From assembly GCA_964503665.1 (NCBI GenBank), contig CAZDAR010000058.1:1-13698 (forward strand): a stretch of 13,698 nucleotides of DNA, read 5' to 3'. Numbering within the stretch: the stretch's first letter is position 1; every line of letters starts with the position of its first letter. The position numbers were made by a program, and so were the translations under genes. The notes under the pieces were generated by a model. That model saw only the letters and a list, made by a program, of their open reading frames with translations. It was not told the origin of the DNA and made no database searches. Shown here in pieces: positions 12,594 through 13,698 of the stretch. The DNA comes from 40-80 sp964503665. GTDB lineage: Bacteria > Bacteroidota > Bacteroidia > Flavobacteriales_D > Crocinitomicaceae.

Positions 12594-13698
12594 TTATTGA
12601 TTCGATATTGGTCCTGAATTATTAATAGGAGATGTTCCTTCTACCTTTTCTTGAGAAGCATTTAATATCTTCATAAGTCGCTGCTCAAGTTTGTAAGCAT
12701 TACTAGATGGATGAAAAACAGATGGAGAATAGCCATCTTTTAAATCGTCCTCTGTAAAACCATGTTCTGCATACCAATTTTTTGTACTCTCATTATAATT
12801 AAAAAAGGAACTGTGGTCTTGTTTTGCTACATCCGTTCCTCCATAAAAATGTTTTGCTACATGAGCTACTAATTCATGAATATATGTATTCCCATAACCT
12901 ATTTTTTCATTATTTTCTAAATTAGCATTAGGGTAACCAGTAATACCAACCAAAACAATACGCCCGCCCTCTTTTAATTCATTTCTTATAAATTTCTCTT
13001 CCGAAGTGTTGACCATTAGACCATATAAAGATATTGCAGTTTTGTTTTCGTCATTAATCACGGAATAATCTCCTGCATCGAGTAGCTTCCCTATCATAAA
13101 AGAATAATTTATATCTGATTCTGTCATTAATTTTGTATATCCATCCTCTTTCCCAGTAACTACAGTTTCGTTAATTATTAGCACATCATGACAACCCATA
13201 AGAGATTTAATATCATTAATACACATATTTAGAACTTCGTCTTCATTTATGAGATTAATGATTTCTCTGCCTGCCATTCTGTTCCCTATTAAGACAGCTT
13301 CTAATCCTTCTAACTCTATTGCATTTATCACTATATTCTCACTAAACGCATAACTTGAATTCCATGGGTATTTAGCATAAAGTGGATCTACCGCAAAGAA
13401 TCTCCCCAATCTCGGGTCATGCATCCTATATTGATAATTCACACTATTTCCTCGCCCCTTTATTTCATCATCACGTTCTTGATTTTGGAACCCATAACGA
13501 TAACTACTATCACTATTAAAATTTCTACCACTCAAAGTCACACCAAAAGGCGAGTAATCTTGAGAACTTTTAATATCTGCCATGAAATAATCTACCGTTC
13601 CGCCGTTGCCATGAGGAATCGGCTTGTCGGAGAGTACTGTCAATACATTACCCAAATGGTTGGTCAATTCATACCGTTTATTACCAAGCGTATGAATA
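12594..13698 (-). CDS. RHS-repeat protein, C-terminal part: core plus variable tip with HExxxH motif (5' end outside window)
   Basis: The frame is open to the right edge (visible residues IHTLGNKRYELTNHLGNVL...), so the gene is cut by the window; 367 residues are visible. The first 130 or so are the RHS-associated core of Bacteroidota: LTNHLGNVLTVLSD, DYSPFGVTLSGRNF, YRYGFQNQERDDEIKG, and YQYRMHDPRLGRFFAVDPL. After the DPL/YAFSENIVINAIELEGLE boundary the sequence becomes unique, as in polymorphic toxins. This tip of about 235 residues contains YIHELVAHVAKHFYGG (HELVAH at visible residues 274-279), then DHSSFF and WYAEHGF. HELVAH has HExxxH spacing, which could be a zinc-peptidase-like site but is not classical HExxH. 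Full-length RHS proteins run to thousands of residues and form a shell around the tip. The small gene 12 bp downstream is the immunity candidate. Toxicity is unproven. Confidence 0.88.
   Translation of the reverse strand, partial: IHTLGNKRYELTNHLGNVLTVLSDKPIPHGNGGTVDYFMADIKSSQDYSPFGVTLSGRNFNSDSSYRYGFQNQERDDEIKGRGNSVNYQYRMHDPRLGRFFAVDPLYAKYPWNSSYAFSENIVINAIELEGLEAVLIGNRMAGREIINLINEDEVLNMCINDIKSLMGCHDVLIINETVVTGKEDGYTKLMTESDINYSFMIGKLLDAGDYSVINDENKTAISLYGLMVNTSEEKFIRNELKEGGRIVLVGITGYPNANLENNEKIGYGNTYIHELVAHVAKHFYGGTDVAKQDHSSFFNYNESTKNWYAEHGFTEDDLKDGYSPSVFHPSSNAYKLEQRLMKILNASQEKVEGTSPINNSGPISNQ

Overview
The window comes from a low-GC Bacteroidota genome, most likely Flavobacteriia (a Crocinitomicaceae/Fluviicola-like bacterium is an inference only). 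The evidence is: promoter-like elements of the Bacteroidota type (TTG, then 17-20 bases, then TAnnTTTG) instead of -35/-10 boxes, almost no Shine-Dalgarno sequences, a Bacteroidota-style azurin lipoprotein, a protein resembling the Bacteroidota family DUF6495, an SDR-type threonine dehydrogenase, and a Bacteroidota-style RHS core (TNHLGNVL...DPRLGRFFAVDPL).

Layout. 1-574 (minus): the first 33 codons of an Fsr-like MFS transporter at the window edge, preceded in the same operon by a four-helix membrane protein. 883-1699 (plus): a 63-residue membrane protein with its own promoter-like box and terminator, then a DinB-fold protein with its own promoter. 1768-3657 (minus): an exported MORN-type repeat protein and L-threonine 3-dehydrogenase. 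3804-6426 (plus): a tyrosine catabolism operon, homogentisate 1,2-dioxygenase then 4-hydroxyphenylpyruvate dioxygenase, with a promoter, a leader of about 140 nt and a strong terminator. 6478-7721 (plus): an FkbM-type methyltransferase overlapping a DUF6495-like protein by 4 bp. A shared bidirectional terminator follows. 7805-8772 (minus): azurin lipoprotein and a histidine-bearing four-helix membrane protein. An (AT)10 tract separates these from 8957-9862 (plus), a family 2 glycosyltransferase whose 3' end overlaps that of a minus-strand EamA/DMT transporter (9829-10746).

10747-12017 has no intact gene. It holds the wreck of two transposases of different families joined head-on (IS3-type on plus, IS5-type on minus), two orphan hairpins and a 35-bp repeat. 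12018-13698 (minus) is the accessory module: the 3' part of an RHS gene, its conserved core followed by a variable C-terminal domain with an HExxxH motif, and 12 bp later a small exported protein that is the natural immunity candidate. One copy of the 35-bp repeat directly abuts the stop codon of that protein.

Working together: hppD and hmgA act in sequence on tyrosine breakdown (4-hydroxyphenylpyruvate to homogentisate to maleylacetoacetate). The divergent threonine dehydrogenase gives the intergenic region an amino-acid-catabolism theme. The most original part is the RHS tip/immunity pair and its repeat-marked, transposon-scarred downstream flank, which looks like a site of cassette exchange.
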